A stretch of 14,518 bases of DNA from positions 1 to 14,518 of the forward strand of contig JBIOTP010000404.1 of NCBI GenBank assembly GCA_044865965.1. The letters run 5' to 3'. Both the position numbers and the translations under genes were made by a program. Positions 1 to 6,756 of this stretch are shown piece after piece; positions within the stretch are counted from its first letter, which is position 1, and each line of letters begins with the position of its first letter. The notes beneath the pieces were generated by a model. It saw nothing but the letters and a program-made list of their open reading frames with translations, was not told where the DNA came from and made no database searches. The DNA is from Solirubrobacter sp044865965 (GTDB lineage Bacteria > Actinomycetota > Thermoleophilia > Solirubrobacterales > Solirubrobacteraceae).

Positions 1-171
1 GGCCGCTGATCACCGCCTGGCGGCGTCCTCGACCACTTGAAATCCCAGAGGGATTCCTGCGGGTCTGCGTCCTTGCCAGGCGGCGCCAGCGACCACCTGG
101 ACGGCGCACGTACTCACGTGCGGAACCGCTGCCCGCGTCACAACCGCGGGCGTTGGGCGGAAGATGAGGGC
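1..171. other. Non-coding left edge with imperfect direct repeat and small inverted repeats
   Basis: I see no convincing gene here. Bases 15-37 and 75-97 are an imperfect direct repeat (18 of 23 positions match) offset by exactly 60 bp, both reading gcc-ggcggcg...cgaccac. Bases 41-46 (aatccc) and 50-55 (gggatt) form a perfect 6-bp inverted repeat with a 3-nt loop. Bases 132-137 (cccgcg) and 145-150 (cgcggg) form a second one with a 7-nt loop. Neither is followed by a T-run, so calling them terminators is not justified. The stretch may hold the 3' flank of an upstream gene plus the promoter of the sigma-like gene. Confidence 0.4.
137..171 (+). promoter_or_regulatory. Possible promoter giving a leaderless transcript for the sigma-like gene
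   Basis: GTCACA at 137-142 resembles a -35 element (4 of 6 to TTGACA). It is separated by 17 nt from GAAGAT at 160-165, a weak -10 (3 of 6 to TATAAT). The ATG at 172 lies 6 nt beyond that -10, which would place the transcription start at or next to the start codon, an arrangement common in actinobacteria. The 6-bp GC stem 132-150 overlaps the -35 and spacer. The matches are weak and this is a proposal only. Confidence 0.35.
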
Positions 172-1132
172 ATGGACAGGCTCGGCGACGACGAGCTGCT
201 GGCGCTCACGCCGCGCCGTCCTGAGGCGTTGGCGGTCTTCTACCGGCGCCACGAGCGGGCGCTGCTCGCGGGTTCTTCATGCGCCGCACCGCGGACCCCG
301 AGCTCGCCGCCGACCTGGCGGCGGAGACGTTCGCCGCCGCCCTACTGAGCGTGCGGCGGTTCGATCCGCGGCGCGGCGGCGCGCTCGCCTGGACGTTCGG
401 GATCGCCCACAAGAAGCTGCTGCGGGCGCTGGAGCGCGGCCGCGTCGAGCGAGGCGAAGCCGGTGACGAGCGAAGCGAGGCAGTGGGCGCGGCGCCGCCT
501 GGGCATGGCGCCGCCCGCCGCCGCTACGGCCGCCGCGCCTGGCGGCCGCTCGTGCCGGCGGTCGCGCTCGCCGCCGCGGTGCTCGTGATCTCCCGCCCGT
601 CAACCCCCGACGAGCGCGCTGCCTCGCCCGACCGGGGCTGGACGACCACCGTCGACCCGGTGCACGGCGTCGAGATCAGCCTGCCGCCCGAGTGGCGGCT
701 CGCGCGTGCCAGCCTCACGCCGCGTCTGGTCGACCCCCGCGAGGTGCTGGCCGCCGCACGTTCCCGCTCGACCGGCGCTTCGCGGGCTGCAGCGAGCTCC
801 CGACCGGGGCCGTCGCGGTCATGAGCGCGGACGACGCGCTCGTCACCGTGCAGGAGCGCGGCCTCGGCGCGACCCCGTTCCCTGCGCGCCCGAGCACCTT
901 CCCTCGCGGCGTCAACCCCGCGATCAACCGCCGGCTCGTGAGCTGCGTCGGCCGCGCAGTGCCGCCGGTCAGCGGCAGCTGCATCCCGTTCAGCGACGCC
1001 GGCCGCGACTTCTCCGCGCTCGTGGTCGTTGGCGCCGGCGCGCCGCCCGCGGTGCGCGGCCAGGCGTTCAGGATCCTCGACCGGCTGCGCTTCGACCCTG
1101 GCGTGCGGCCGGACTGGCGGTCGGGGGGCTGA
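172..1132 (+). pseudogene. Frameshifted ECF sigma region 2 fused to a membrane-anchored extracytoplasmic domain
   Basis: Three reading frames must be joined to give one sensible protein. Frame 1 from ATG 172 encodes the start of an ECF sigma region 2 (DELLALTPRRPEALAVFYRR). Near 270-273 the match moves to frame 3 (FFMRRTADPELAADLAAETF, then WTFGIAHKKLLRALERGR, the end of region 2). Region 4 is absent. The same frame passes through a short linker into a basic stretch and one membrane segment (about bases 535-597), then an outer domain beginning near GVEISLPPEWRLARASLTP. Near 756 the match moves to frame 2 (TFPLDRRFAGCSELP) and runs to TGA 1130-1132. Both shifts equal a one-base loss, the first beside a GGG run, so sequencing error is possible. 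The loss of sigma region 4 is not explained by single-base errors and suggests a deletion joining a sigma gene to its membrane partner. The outer domain is not one I can name. Confidence 0.6.
454..486 (+). repeat. Short GCGAAGCCGGTGAC-type repeat at the sigma/membrane-protein junction
   Basis: The 14-mer gcgaagccggtgac at 454-467 recurs exactly at 3604-3617. The overlapping 14-mer gccggtgacgagcg at 459-472 recurs exactly at 3588-3601. At the left locus it lies between the end of sigma region 2 and a short out-of-frame stretch at 487-510 (Ala-Arg-Arg-Arg-Leu-Gly-Met) that resembles the usual continuation of ECF sigma factors after region 2. This makes the 454-486 segment look like an insertion in an older sigma gene. 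At the right locus the repeat is part of coding PVT repeats. Whether it is dispersed genome-wide cannot be told from one window. Confidence 0.35.
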
Positions 1133-1235
1133 TCTGTGCCGCCGCACGGCGGGCCCGGCGAACTGCTTGCAGGTGAGGAGGGAGCCCGGAGTGCCTCGCG
1201 GCGCGCGAGATCGCTCGGCCGCACGCACTCTCCGC

Positions 1236-1261
1236 GGGCGATCGATCACGTTCGATCGCCC
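1236..1261. repeat. Perfect 10-bp inverted repeat (stem-loop)
   Basis: Arms gggcgatcga (1236-1245) and tcgatcgccc (1252-1261) are exact reverse complements around a 6-nt loop. The element lies about 100 bp after the stop of the broken sigma-like gene and 6 bp before a second, larger stem-loop. It could be part of a bidirectional terminator between this gene and the convergent ATP-grasp gene, or a binding site for a dimeric regulator. Confidence 0.6.
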
Positions 1262-1267
1262 ATCCCG

Positions 1268-1318
1268 GGGGGTGGTGCAAGTAGGTGTCGCATACCGACA
1301 CCTACTTACGTCACCCCC
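1268..1318. repeat. Long two-tier stem-loop, 12-bp perfect inner stem plus 7-bp outer stem
   Basis: Inner arms aagtaggtgtcg (1279-1290) and cgacacctactt (1296-1307) pair perfectly around catac. Outer arms gggggtg (1268-1274) and caccccc (1312-1318) also pair perfectly, with a symmetric 4-by-4 internal loop between tiers. The inner stem is unusually A/T-containing for this genome. No T-run follows on either strand. It lies between convergent genes, so transcription termination is plausible. From memory, intergenic repeats containing gtaggtgtc/gacacctac occur in various bacterial genomes, so it may be a REP-like element. Confidence 0.7.
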
Positions 1319-1406
1319 TCGCGCCGCGATGATCGTCTCCCCGCCGCGGCGATCCGGGCTCCCCCTTACCTTGCCCGAAGTTCGCCACGCCCCGCCGCGC
1401 GGCAAC

Positions 1407-2825
1407 TCAAGGAAGGATCCATGTGTCCTTCGCCCCACCATTCTGGGACGAGTTGACCACCAGAGCCCCCTCGTCCCGCGCCACGCGCGTCAGCCCGCCG
1501 GGCAGCACCCGCGGCTCGCCCCCCTCGCCCAGGAACACGAACGGGCGCAGGTCGATGTGGCGAGGCGCCAACCGGCCGTCGGCGACCGCCGGATGGGTCG
1601 AGAGCATCACCAACCGCTGGGCGATCCAGCGCTCCGGCGCGGCCTCGACGGCCTCGCGCGTGCGGGCGACGTCGGCGGGCCGGGCGTGCGGGGCGATCAT
1701 GACGCCGATGCCGCCGTACCCGCCGCGCGGCTTGAGCACGAGCTCGTCGAACAGCTCGAGCACGCGCTCCAGCTGGTCGGGCCGGGCGGGGTCGTAGGTC
1801 GGCACCGACGGCAGCACCGGCTCCTCGCCGAGGTAGTAGCGGATCATGTCCTCGACGTAGGCGTGCGCGAGCTTGTCGTCGGCCACGCCGGTGCCGAACT
1901 GGTTGATCAGGCCGAGCGTGCCGCGCCGGACGGGTTCGTAGAGGAGCCGCCCGATCGGCGTGTCGACGCGGTCGGCGTTGGTGCGCCGGTAGACGACGTC
2001 GACCGGCGTGGCGTTGCGCTCGCCGCGCGGGCGCTGCCACATCCGCCCGCTGCGGACCTCGAGCTCGTCCGGCTCCACCAGCGGGATGCCGAGCTGCCGG
2101 GCCAGCCACGCGTGCTCCCAGTGGGACGTGTTGTCGGGCCCGTCGGTGAGCAGCACGGCCTGCGGCGCGCGGTGGCCGTCCGCGCCGGCCGGCACCGCCG
2201 CGTGCACCGCGTCGGCGAGCAGGTCGATGGCGCCGTCGAGGCGGCGCGGGAGCGCGCCGGGCGGGACGTCGAGGTGCTCGCCGAGCGCGCGCCGCGCGGC
2301 GTGCAGATATGCGTAGCCGCCCGGTGTGCGCACGTTGTCCTCCAGCACCATCCAGCGCCCGTCGGCGTCGCGCACGACGTCGAGCCCCGCGATCCCGACC
2401 CACACGCCGCTCGGCGGCTCGATCCCGCGCATCGCCGGCTCGAAGTACTCGGCCGTCTCGATCACGCGCGCGGCGACGACGCCGTCGGCCACGATCCGCC
2501 GCGTGCCGTAGGCGTCGGCGACGTAGGCGTTCAGCGCGCGGACGCGCTGCGCGAGCCCGCGCTTGACGTGGTCCCAGTCCTCGGCCGCGATCACACGCGG
2601 CACGGGGTCGACGTAGTACGGCAGGTTGCCGCGGGCGGAGTTGAACATGACCCCGGCGCTCGCGAGCGTCTGCGCGACGCTGTCCGCGAGCGCGGCCGGG
2701 CCCGCGCGCGCGACCGCCTCGAGCGCGGCGCGCGCGTGCGGCCGCGGCGTCCCGTCCTCCCCGAACGCCTCGTCGAAGGTGCCCTCCGCGGGCACGTACC
2801 CCTCAACGACCGGCGCCGAAGCCAT
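1407..2825 (-). CDS. Circularly permuted ATP-grasp protein (CP_ATPgrasp, DUF404/DUF407 type)
   Basis: A 472-aa protein of the circularly permuted ATP-grasp family. Members are thought to form peptide-like or amide bonds using ATP, but the substrate is unknown. Visible motifs include NSARGNLPYYVDPVPR (62-77), LEDNVRTPGGYAY (161-173), VYRRTN (279-284), NQFGTGVADDK (308-318), the glycine-rich nucleotide loop VLKPRGGYGGIGV (363-375), HIDLRPFVF (423-431) and the C-terminal NSSQNGGAKDTWIL (458-471). Length is normal for the family and all blocks are present, so it looks intact. The usual partners, an alpha-E (DUF403) protein and a transglutaminase-like protease, are not next to it. ATG 2825 has no clear Shine-Dalgarno. 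TAGGCT at 2833-2838 lies 7 nt before it and could be a -10 for a leaderless message. The gene is alone on its strand here, with a palindrome upstream and stem-loops beyond its stop. Confidence 0.88.
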   Translation of the reverse strand: MASAPVVEGYVPAEGTFDEAFGEDGTPRPHARAALEAVARAGPAALADSVAQTLASAGVMFNSARGNLPYYVDPVPRVIAAEDWDHVKRGLAQRVRALNAYVADAYGTRRIVADGVVAARVIETAEYFEPAMRGIEPPSGVWVGIAGLDVVRDADGRWMVLEDNVRTPGGYAYLHAARRALGEHLDVPPGALPRRLDGAIDLLADAVHAAVPAGADGHRAPQAVLLTDGPDNTSHWEHAWLARQLGIPLVEPDELEVRSGRMWQRPRGERNATPVDVVYRRTNADRVDTPIGRLLYEPVRRGTLGLINQFGTGVADDKLAHAYVEDMIRYYLGEEPVLPSVPTYDPARPDQLERVLELFDELVLKPRGGYGGIGVMIAPHARPADVARTREAVEAAPERWIAQRLVMLSTHPAVADGRLAPRHIDLRPFVFLGEGGEPRVLPGGLTRVARDEGALVVNSSQNGGAKDTWILP

Positions 2826-2832
2826 CCGCGAG

Positions 2833-2861
2833 AGCCTAACGCCCCGTTAAAGGGGGTCTGA
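2833..2861 (-). promoter_or_regulatory. Possible leaderless promoter of the ATP-grasp gene
   Basis: On the minus strand TAGGCT (2838 down to 2833) fits the TAnnnT -10 pattern and stands 7 nt before ATG 2825. Seventeen nt further upstream is TCAGAC (2861-2856), a poor -35, which falls in the centre of the 27-bp palindrome. If real, anything binding the palindrome would compete with RNA polymerase. The -35 match is weak. Confidence 0.3.
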
Positions 2862-2872
2862 CCCCCTTTAAC
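2846..2872. repeat. Perfect 27-bp palindrome upstream of the ATP-grasp gene
   Basis: Arms gttaaaggggg (2846-2856) and ccccctttaac (2862-2872) are perfect reverse complements around tctga. The A/T-rich ends stand out against the background. The element lies 21 bp upstream of the ATP-grasp ATG and 56 bp upstream of the divergent 2929 gene, so it could be a shared operator. It also resembles the AAAGGGG-TCAGA-CCCCTTT palindromes I recall as intergenic repeats in unrelated bacteria. ggtctg at 2855-2860 can alternatively pair with cagacc at 2872-2877, and ggac-gaaa-gtcc at 2879-2890 is a small tetraloop hairpin beside it. Confidence 0.75.
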
Positions 2873-2928
2873 AGACCTGGACGAAAGTCCGATACGTGGT
2901 TCGGCGTTGAGGCGCGACTCTGTGCCGG

Positions 2929-3642
2929 ATGCGTCCCGTCTCGCTGCAGGGGGGTCGGACGGCCGTGCGGCTCGGAGGCCTCGGTCCCAGCCTCGGTGCC
3001 GGCGGGTCGTTGGTCGCGGCGGGTCTCGCGATCTTGTTGCTCGCCTCGTCGCTGCTGGGATTCCGTGCGTGGCCCGGCTCTCCGGGCGGCGGAGGCGAAG
3101 GGCAGCTCTCGCTGCCGGGCCCGCCGGCCCGCCCCGCGGCGGCGCCCGCGCGTGACGATCAGGTGACCGCCGCCCGTGCGGCGTCTGCGGCGGCCGTGCG
3201 CACGGGCGCGCCGCGCCGGTCCGCGCGCCGCGCCGCGCCACGCCGCGGCGCGCACGACCCGGCGCGCAGGCGGGCCCCGACCTCGCCGCCGGCCGCCGCG
3301 GCGCCGCCGTCGGGCGGGAGCGGCTCGCCCGCCGCCGCCGGGACGTCCGGCGGCGGAGCTGCGGGCGGCTCGGGGCCGGGCTCGGGCGGCGGCGGCTCGT
3401 CAGGAGGGGGCACGCCCGCCACCGGGCCGGTGGAGAGCGTGGTCGTGGGCGCCCGCATCGCGACCCAGCCCGTCGTCGGCACGCTGCCGGCGCCGGGCCA
3501 GGCGCCCGTCCGCGCCGCCGGCGACACCGTGCAGCAGACCGCCGGGGCCGTCGATCAGACGCTCGCGCCCGTCACCGGAGCGGCCGAGCCGGTGACGAGC
3601 GCAGCGAAGCCGGTGACCGACGCCGCCGGCCTCGGCGGCTAA
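2929..3642 (+). CDS. Membrane-anchored Ala/Gly/Pro-rich low-complexity protein, function unknown
   Basis: A 237-aa protein I do not recognise. A hydrophobic segment at about residues 27-46 (SLVAAGLAILLLASSLLGF) is a signal anchor. It is followed by a Pro/Ala/Arg-rich stretch (about 50-120), a Gly/Ser/Pro-rich spacer (about 121-165) and a C-terminal region with quasi-repeats of the type APVTGAAEPVTSAAKPVTDAA (about 215-235). The pattern suggests an extended extracytoplasmic stalk, with no catalytic domain visible. ATG 2929 lacks a good Shine-Dalgarno (gagg about 17 nt upstream is too far). Support for reality comes from the membrane segment, GC-ending codons and a stop that abuts and overlaps the convergent E2 stop (TAA 3640-3642 against TAG 3641-3639). 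A long reverse frame inside it is less protein-like. Confidence 0.65.
   Translation: MRPVSLQGGRTAVRLGGLGPSLGAGGSLVAAGLAILLLASSLLGFRAWPGSPGGGGEGQLSLPGPPARPAAAPARDDQVTAARAASAAAVRTGAPRRSARRAAPRRGAHDPARRRAPTSPPAAAAPPSGGSGSPAAAGTSGGGAAGGSGPGSGGGGSSGGGTPATGPVESVVVGARIATQPVVGTLPAPGQAPVRAAGDTVQQTAGAVDQTLAPVTGAAEPVTSAAKPVTDAAGLGG
3588..3617 (+). repeat. Second copy of the GCCGGTGACGAGCG / GCGAAGCCGGTGAC repeat
   Basis: gccggtgacgagcg (3588-3601) followed by gcgaagccggtgac (3604-3617) share exact 14-mers with 454-472. Here they encode the tandem EPVTSAAKPVTDA section of the low-complexity protein. gtcaccgg at 3571-3578 is also the inverse of ccggtgac at 3589-3596. The similarity may reflect a dispersed repeat captured in coding sequence or codon-level coincidence. 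Confidence 0.35.
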
Positions 3643-5009
3643 AGCGCCAGCCGCAGCGGGTTCTCCAGGTACTCGCGGATCCGCGCGAGGAACTGGGCGG
3701 CGTCCGCGCCGTACAGGATCCGGTGGTCGCAGGAGAGCGTGAGCTCGAGGATCTGGCGCACCGTCACCTCGCCGTCGCGGACCACCGGGCGGGGCGTCAT
3801 CTCGCCGACCGCGAGGATCCCCGCCTGCGGCGGGTTGATGACCGCGGTGAAGCGCCGGATCCCGTACATGCCGAGGTTCGAGACCGTGAACGTGCCCGAC
3901 GAGAGCTCAGGCGGCGTGATCGCGCCGGCGCGCACGCGCTCCGCGAGCGCCCGCGCCTCCGCCGCGATCGTGCCCAGCCCCTTGCGGTCGGCGTCGAACA
4001 CGGTCGGGACGACGAGCGCGTCCTGTCCGGCCACGGCGACCCCGACGTTGATCCGCGAGTACAGCTCGAACTTGCCGTCGCGGTAGGCGCCGTTCGCGCG
4101 CGGGAAGTCGCGCAGCGCGAGCGCCGAGGCCTTGATCACGAAGTCGTTGAACGACGGCGCCGGGCTGTCGCCGGCGGCCTCCTTGAGCTGCGTGCGGAAC
4201 TCGACCGCCGCGTCCATCTCGACGTCGAGCGCGATCACGAAGTCGGGTGCGGTGGCCTTGGACTCCGCCATCCGCCGTGCCACCGTCTGCTGCAGGCGCG
4301 TGAGGTCCTGGTGCGTCACCTCGCCGCGGCCGGTCTGCCCGTCGCCGGACACGACCGCCGCCGGAACCTCTTCGCGCTCGCGCTCCTCGGCCTCTGGGCG
4401 CTCCTCCTCGGCCTCCGGCGCCTCGGCCGCCCCGCCGCGCGCCGCCGCCTCGACGTCGGCCTTCACGATCCGCCCGCCAGGGCCGGTGCCGCGCAGGCCC
4501 GCGAGCTCGAGCCCCATCTCGCGCGCCATCCGCCGCGCCACCGGCGAGGCCTTCACGCGGCCGTTGCCGCCGCCGGCGGCGGCCTCCTCGCGGGCCGGCT
4601 TCTCCTTCGCCTCGGCCTTGGCCGGAGCCTCGACCTGCTCGCGCTCCCCCTTGCCGTCGCGCTCGGCCTCCGCCTTGCCGTCGTCCTCCTCCTCGGGCGC
4701 CTCCTCTTCCTCCGCCTGCGGCGCCTCCTCCTGCTCCTCCTCGGCCTCCGGCTGCTCCTGCGCGGGGGCTGCGCCGTCGCCCGCGCCGATCCAGGCGATC
4801 GTCTCGCCGACCGGCAGCGTGTCGCCCTCCTTGGCCACGATCGAGAGCGTGCCCTCCTCGTCGGCCTCGTAGGTCATGTTGGCCTTGTCCGTCTCGATCT
4901 CGACGAGCTCCTCGCCCTTCTTGACCTCGTCACCGTCGGACTTCAGCCACTTCAGGATCGTGCCCTCCGCCATCGAGTCGGAGAGCCGGGGCATCGCGAC
5001 GTCGGCCAT
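3639..5009 (-). CDS. Dihydrolipoamide acyltransferase, E2 of a 2-oxoacid dehydrogenase complex
   Basis: The 456-aa E2 core enzyme moves acyl groups from lipoyl-lysine to CoA in a cytoplasmic pyruvate, 2-oxoglutarate or branched-chain complex. Domains in order: one lipoyl domain (1-76) with lipoyl Lys42 in ETDKAN; a long Glu/Ala-rich acidic linker (about 83-145); a peripheral subunit-binding domain (151-187, RVKASPVARRMAREMGLELAGLRGTGPGGRI in outline); a second Glu-rich linker; and the acyltransferase domain (about 230-456). The catalytic motif reads D428-H429-R430-I-L-Y433-G434: the His is kept, but the Asp of HxxxDG is Tyr. Substrate cannot be assigned, so no gene symbol is given. E1 genes are not in the window; an E3 lies at the far right edge. 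ATG 5009 has only a weak, very close gagg. The stop overlaps the convergent gene by 4 bp, leaving no room for a terminator. Confidence 0.93.
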   Translation of the reverse strand: MADVAMPRLSDSMAEGTILKWLKSDGDEVKKGEELVEIETDKANMTYEADEEGTLSIVAKEGDTLPVGETIAWIGAGDGAAPAQEQPEAEEEQEEAPQAEEEEAPEEEDDGKAEAERDGKGEREQVEAPAKAEAKEKPAREEAAAGGGNGRVKASPVARRMAREMGLELAGLRGTGPGGRIVKADVEAAARGGAAEAPEAEEERPEAEEREREEVPAAVVSGDGQTGRGEVTHQDLTRLQQTVARRMAESKATAPDFVIALDVEMDAAVEFRTQLKEAAGDSPAPSFNDFVIKASALALRDFPRANGAYRDGKFELYSRINVGVAVAGQDALVVPTVFDADRKGLGTIAAEARALAERVRAGAITPPELSSGTFTVSNLGMYGIRRFTAVINPPQAGILAVGEMTPRPVVRDGEVTVRQILELTLSCDHRILYGADAAQFLARIREYLENPLRLAL

Positions 5010-5052
5010 GCCTCAAGCATTGCACGGCCCGGCCCGGGGCCACGCCGCCGTG

Positions 5053-6753
5053 TCAGGCCGGAGCGGGCTCGGCGCGCGCGGGCTCCTCAGGCGCGTCGCC
5101 GCCGTCGGCGCCGGCGCTCGCGGGCGGCAGCGTGAAGCGGAATACGGCGCCGCCGCCGGCGCGCTCATCGACCCAGATGCGCCCGCCGTGGCGCTCGACG
5201 ATCCGGCGGCAGATCGCGAGGCCGATGCCGGTGCCCTCGTAGGCCTCGCGATCGTGCAGGCGGTGGAACATCTTGAAGACGCGATCGCGGTGATGGGCCT
5301 CGATCCCGATGCCGGCGTCGGCGACCGCGAGCTGCACCATCCCGCCGACGGTCTCCTCGGCGCGCACCCACACCCGCGCGCCGCGGTCGGCGCGGAACTT
5401 CAGCGCGTTCGCGACCAGGTTCTGCAGCAGCTGCTCGAGCTGGACGCGATCGCCCATGACCACCGGCAGCTCGGCGATGTCGACGTCGGCGCTCGCGTCG
5501 ATGATCGCGGCGGCGAGCGAGCGCACGACGTCGCCGGCAACGCGGCCGAGGTCGACCGGCTCCGGCTCGCCGCCGCGGCCCGCGCGCGAGAACGCGAGCA
5601 GGTCCTCGATCAGCGAGCGCATGCGCGTCGCCCCGTCGACCGCGTAGTCGATGAACTCGTCCGCGTCCTCGTCGAGCCGGCCGCGGTAGCGGCGGCGGAG
5701 GAGCTGCAGGTAGCTGGAGACCATCCGCAGCGGCTCCGAGAGGTCGTGCGAGGCGACGTAGGCGAACTGCTGCAGCTCGGCGTTGGAGCGCTCGAGCGCC
5801 TCGTGGGCCTCGCGCTCCTCGGTGACGTCGGTGAACGAGACGACGACCGCGTACGGGCCGCCCTCCTCCATGCCGCTGTCGACCCGCCGCGTCGACACCG
5901 ACAGCCAGCGCAGGCGCCCGCCGGGGCGCCGGAGCCCGATCGCCACCCCGCTGCACGGCTCGCCGGTGCGCGCGGTGACCCGCATCGGGCGCTCCTCCTC
6001 GGGCAGCGGCAGGCCGTCCTCGCCCACGAACGTCCACGCCGGATCGGCGCGGTTCGGCCCCAGCACCCGGCCCGGCTCCATCCCGAGGATCGCCTCGGCG
6101 GCCGGGTTCGAGGCCGCGAGCGTGCCGTCGCGCTCGAACATCACGACGCCCTCGTCGAGCGTCTCCACCAGCGAGCGGAACGCCCCGCGCTGCAACTCGC
6201 TGGCGCGCCAGTTGATCAGGCACGCGATGCCGAGGCCGCCGATGAACAGGGAGTGCACCGCCGCCCACTTCCACGACGACCCGGGGTGGTTGAAGACCGC
6301 GTCATGGTTGACGAAGCTGGCCATGATCCCGTGCTGGAGCAGCACGTAGGCGACGGCGGTGAGGAACGGCACCCAGTCCTCGTAGAGCGAGATGACGCCG
6401 ACCATCACGAAGTAGTGGAAGTGCGCCTCGATCAGCCCGCCGGTGATGTGGACGAGGTCCGCGGAGCAGGTCAGCAGGCCGAGCGTGACGATCAGCGACT
6501 GGGTGCGGCGGCTGCCGATCCGCAGCTCCGCCGCGACGCCCCACACCGCGATCACCGCGCCGTCGAACAGCGCATGCGGCAGCGAGAACCCATACAGCAG
6601 CGACACCACCGGCAGCGCCACCGCGTGCGCCCACAGCAGCCAGATCATCCCGCGGTGGCGCGCCCGCCACTGCTCCTCGGGCAGCGTCTGGCCGTGCGGG
6701 AAGGCGGCGGCCAGGCGGCGCAGGCTCAAAGGGCGCGCGGACGGGACATGCAT
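5053..6753 (-). CDS. Orphan membrane-bound PAS sensor histidine kinase
   Basis: A 566-aa histidine kinase. The N-terminus has about six hydrophobic segments (about 36-56, 61-78, 84-104, 112-124, 126-146, 163-181) with the HFHYFVMVGVISLYEDW stretch typical of a membrane sensor module I cannot name exactly. A PAS domain follows (about 190-315), then a HisKA domain with phosphoacceptor H336 (FAYVASHDLSEPLRM) and an ATPase domain with N-box QNLVANALKF (444-453), G1 DAGIGI (479-484), F-box FKMFHRLH (493-500) and G2 GTGIGL (507-512). All catalytic boxes are intact. There is no HAMP or receiver domain and no response regulator nearby. The frame is open to 6990, but ATG 6753 is chosen because the extension would lie inside the NiCoT gene and is low-complexity. 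gggg upstream is a modest ribosome site. cacggc (5023-5028) and gccgtg (5047-5052) form a weak stem just after the stop. Confidence 0.9.
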   Translation of the reverse strand: MHVPSARPLSLRRLAAAFPHGQTLPEEQWRARHRGMIWLLWAHAVALPVVSLLYGFSLPHALFDGAVIAVWGVAAELRIGSRRTQSLIVTLGLLTCSADLVHITGGLIEAHFHYFVMVGVISLYEDWVPFLTAVAYVLLQHGIMASFVNHDAVFNHPGSSWKWAAVHSLFIGGLGIACLINWRASELQRGAFRSLVETLDEGVVMFERDGTLAASNPAAEAILGMEPGRVLGPNRADPAWTFVGEDGLPLPEEERPMRVTARTGEPCSGVAIGLRRPGGRLRWLSVSTRRVDSGMEEGGPYAVVVSFTDVTEEREAHEALERSNAELQQFAYVASHDLSEPLRMVSSYLQLLRRRYRGRLDEDADEFIDYAVDGATRMRSLIEDLLAFSRAGRGGEPEPVDLGRVAGDVVRSLAAAIIDASADVDIAELPVVMGDRVQLEQLLQNLVANALKFRADRGARVWVRAEETVGGMVQLAVADAGIGIEAHHRDRVFKMFHRLHDREAYEGTGIGLAICRRIVERHGGRIWVDERAGGGAVFRFTLPPASAGADGGDAPEEPARAEPAPA

Positions 6754-6756
6754 CGG

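Noticed and set aside
1029..2861. Plus-strand 610-codon open frame opposite the ATP-grasp gene
   Set aside because: It is rich in Arg/His/Asp with no domain logic; it is the antisense shadow of a clearly conserved minus-strand gene.
4590..4770. Low-complexity cctcctc-rich tract as a satellite repeat
   Set aside because: It encodes the Glu/Ala-rich linker of E2, normal for the family.
3723..5135. Plus-strand 470-codon frame opposite E2
   Set aside because: It is an Arg/Leu-rich antisense shadow of the E2 gene.
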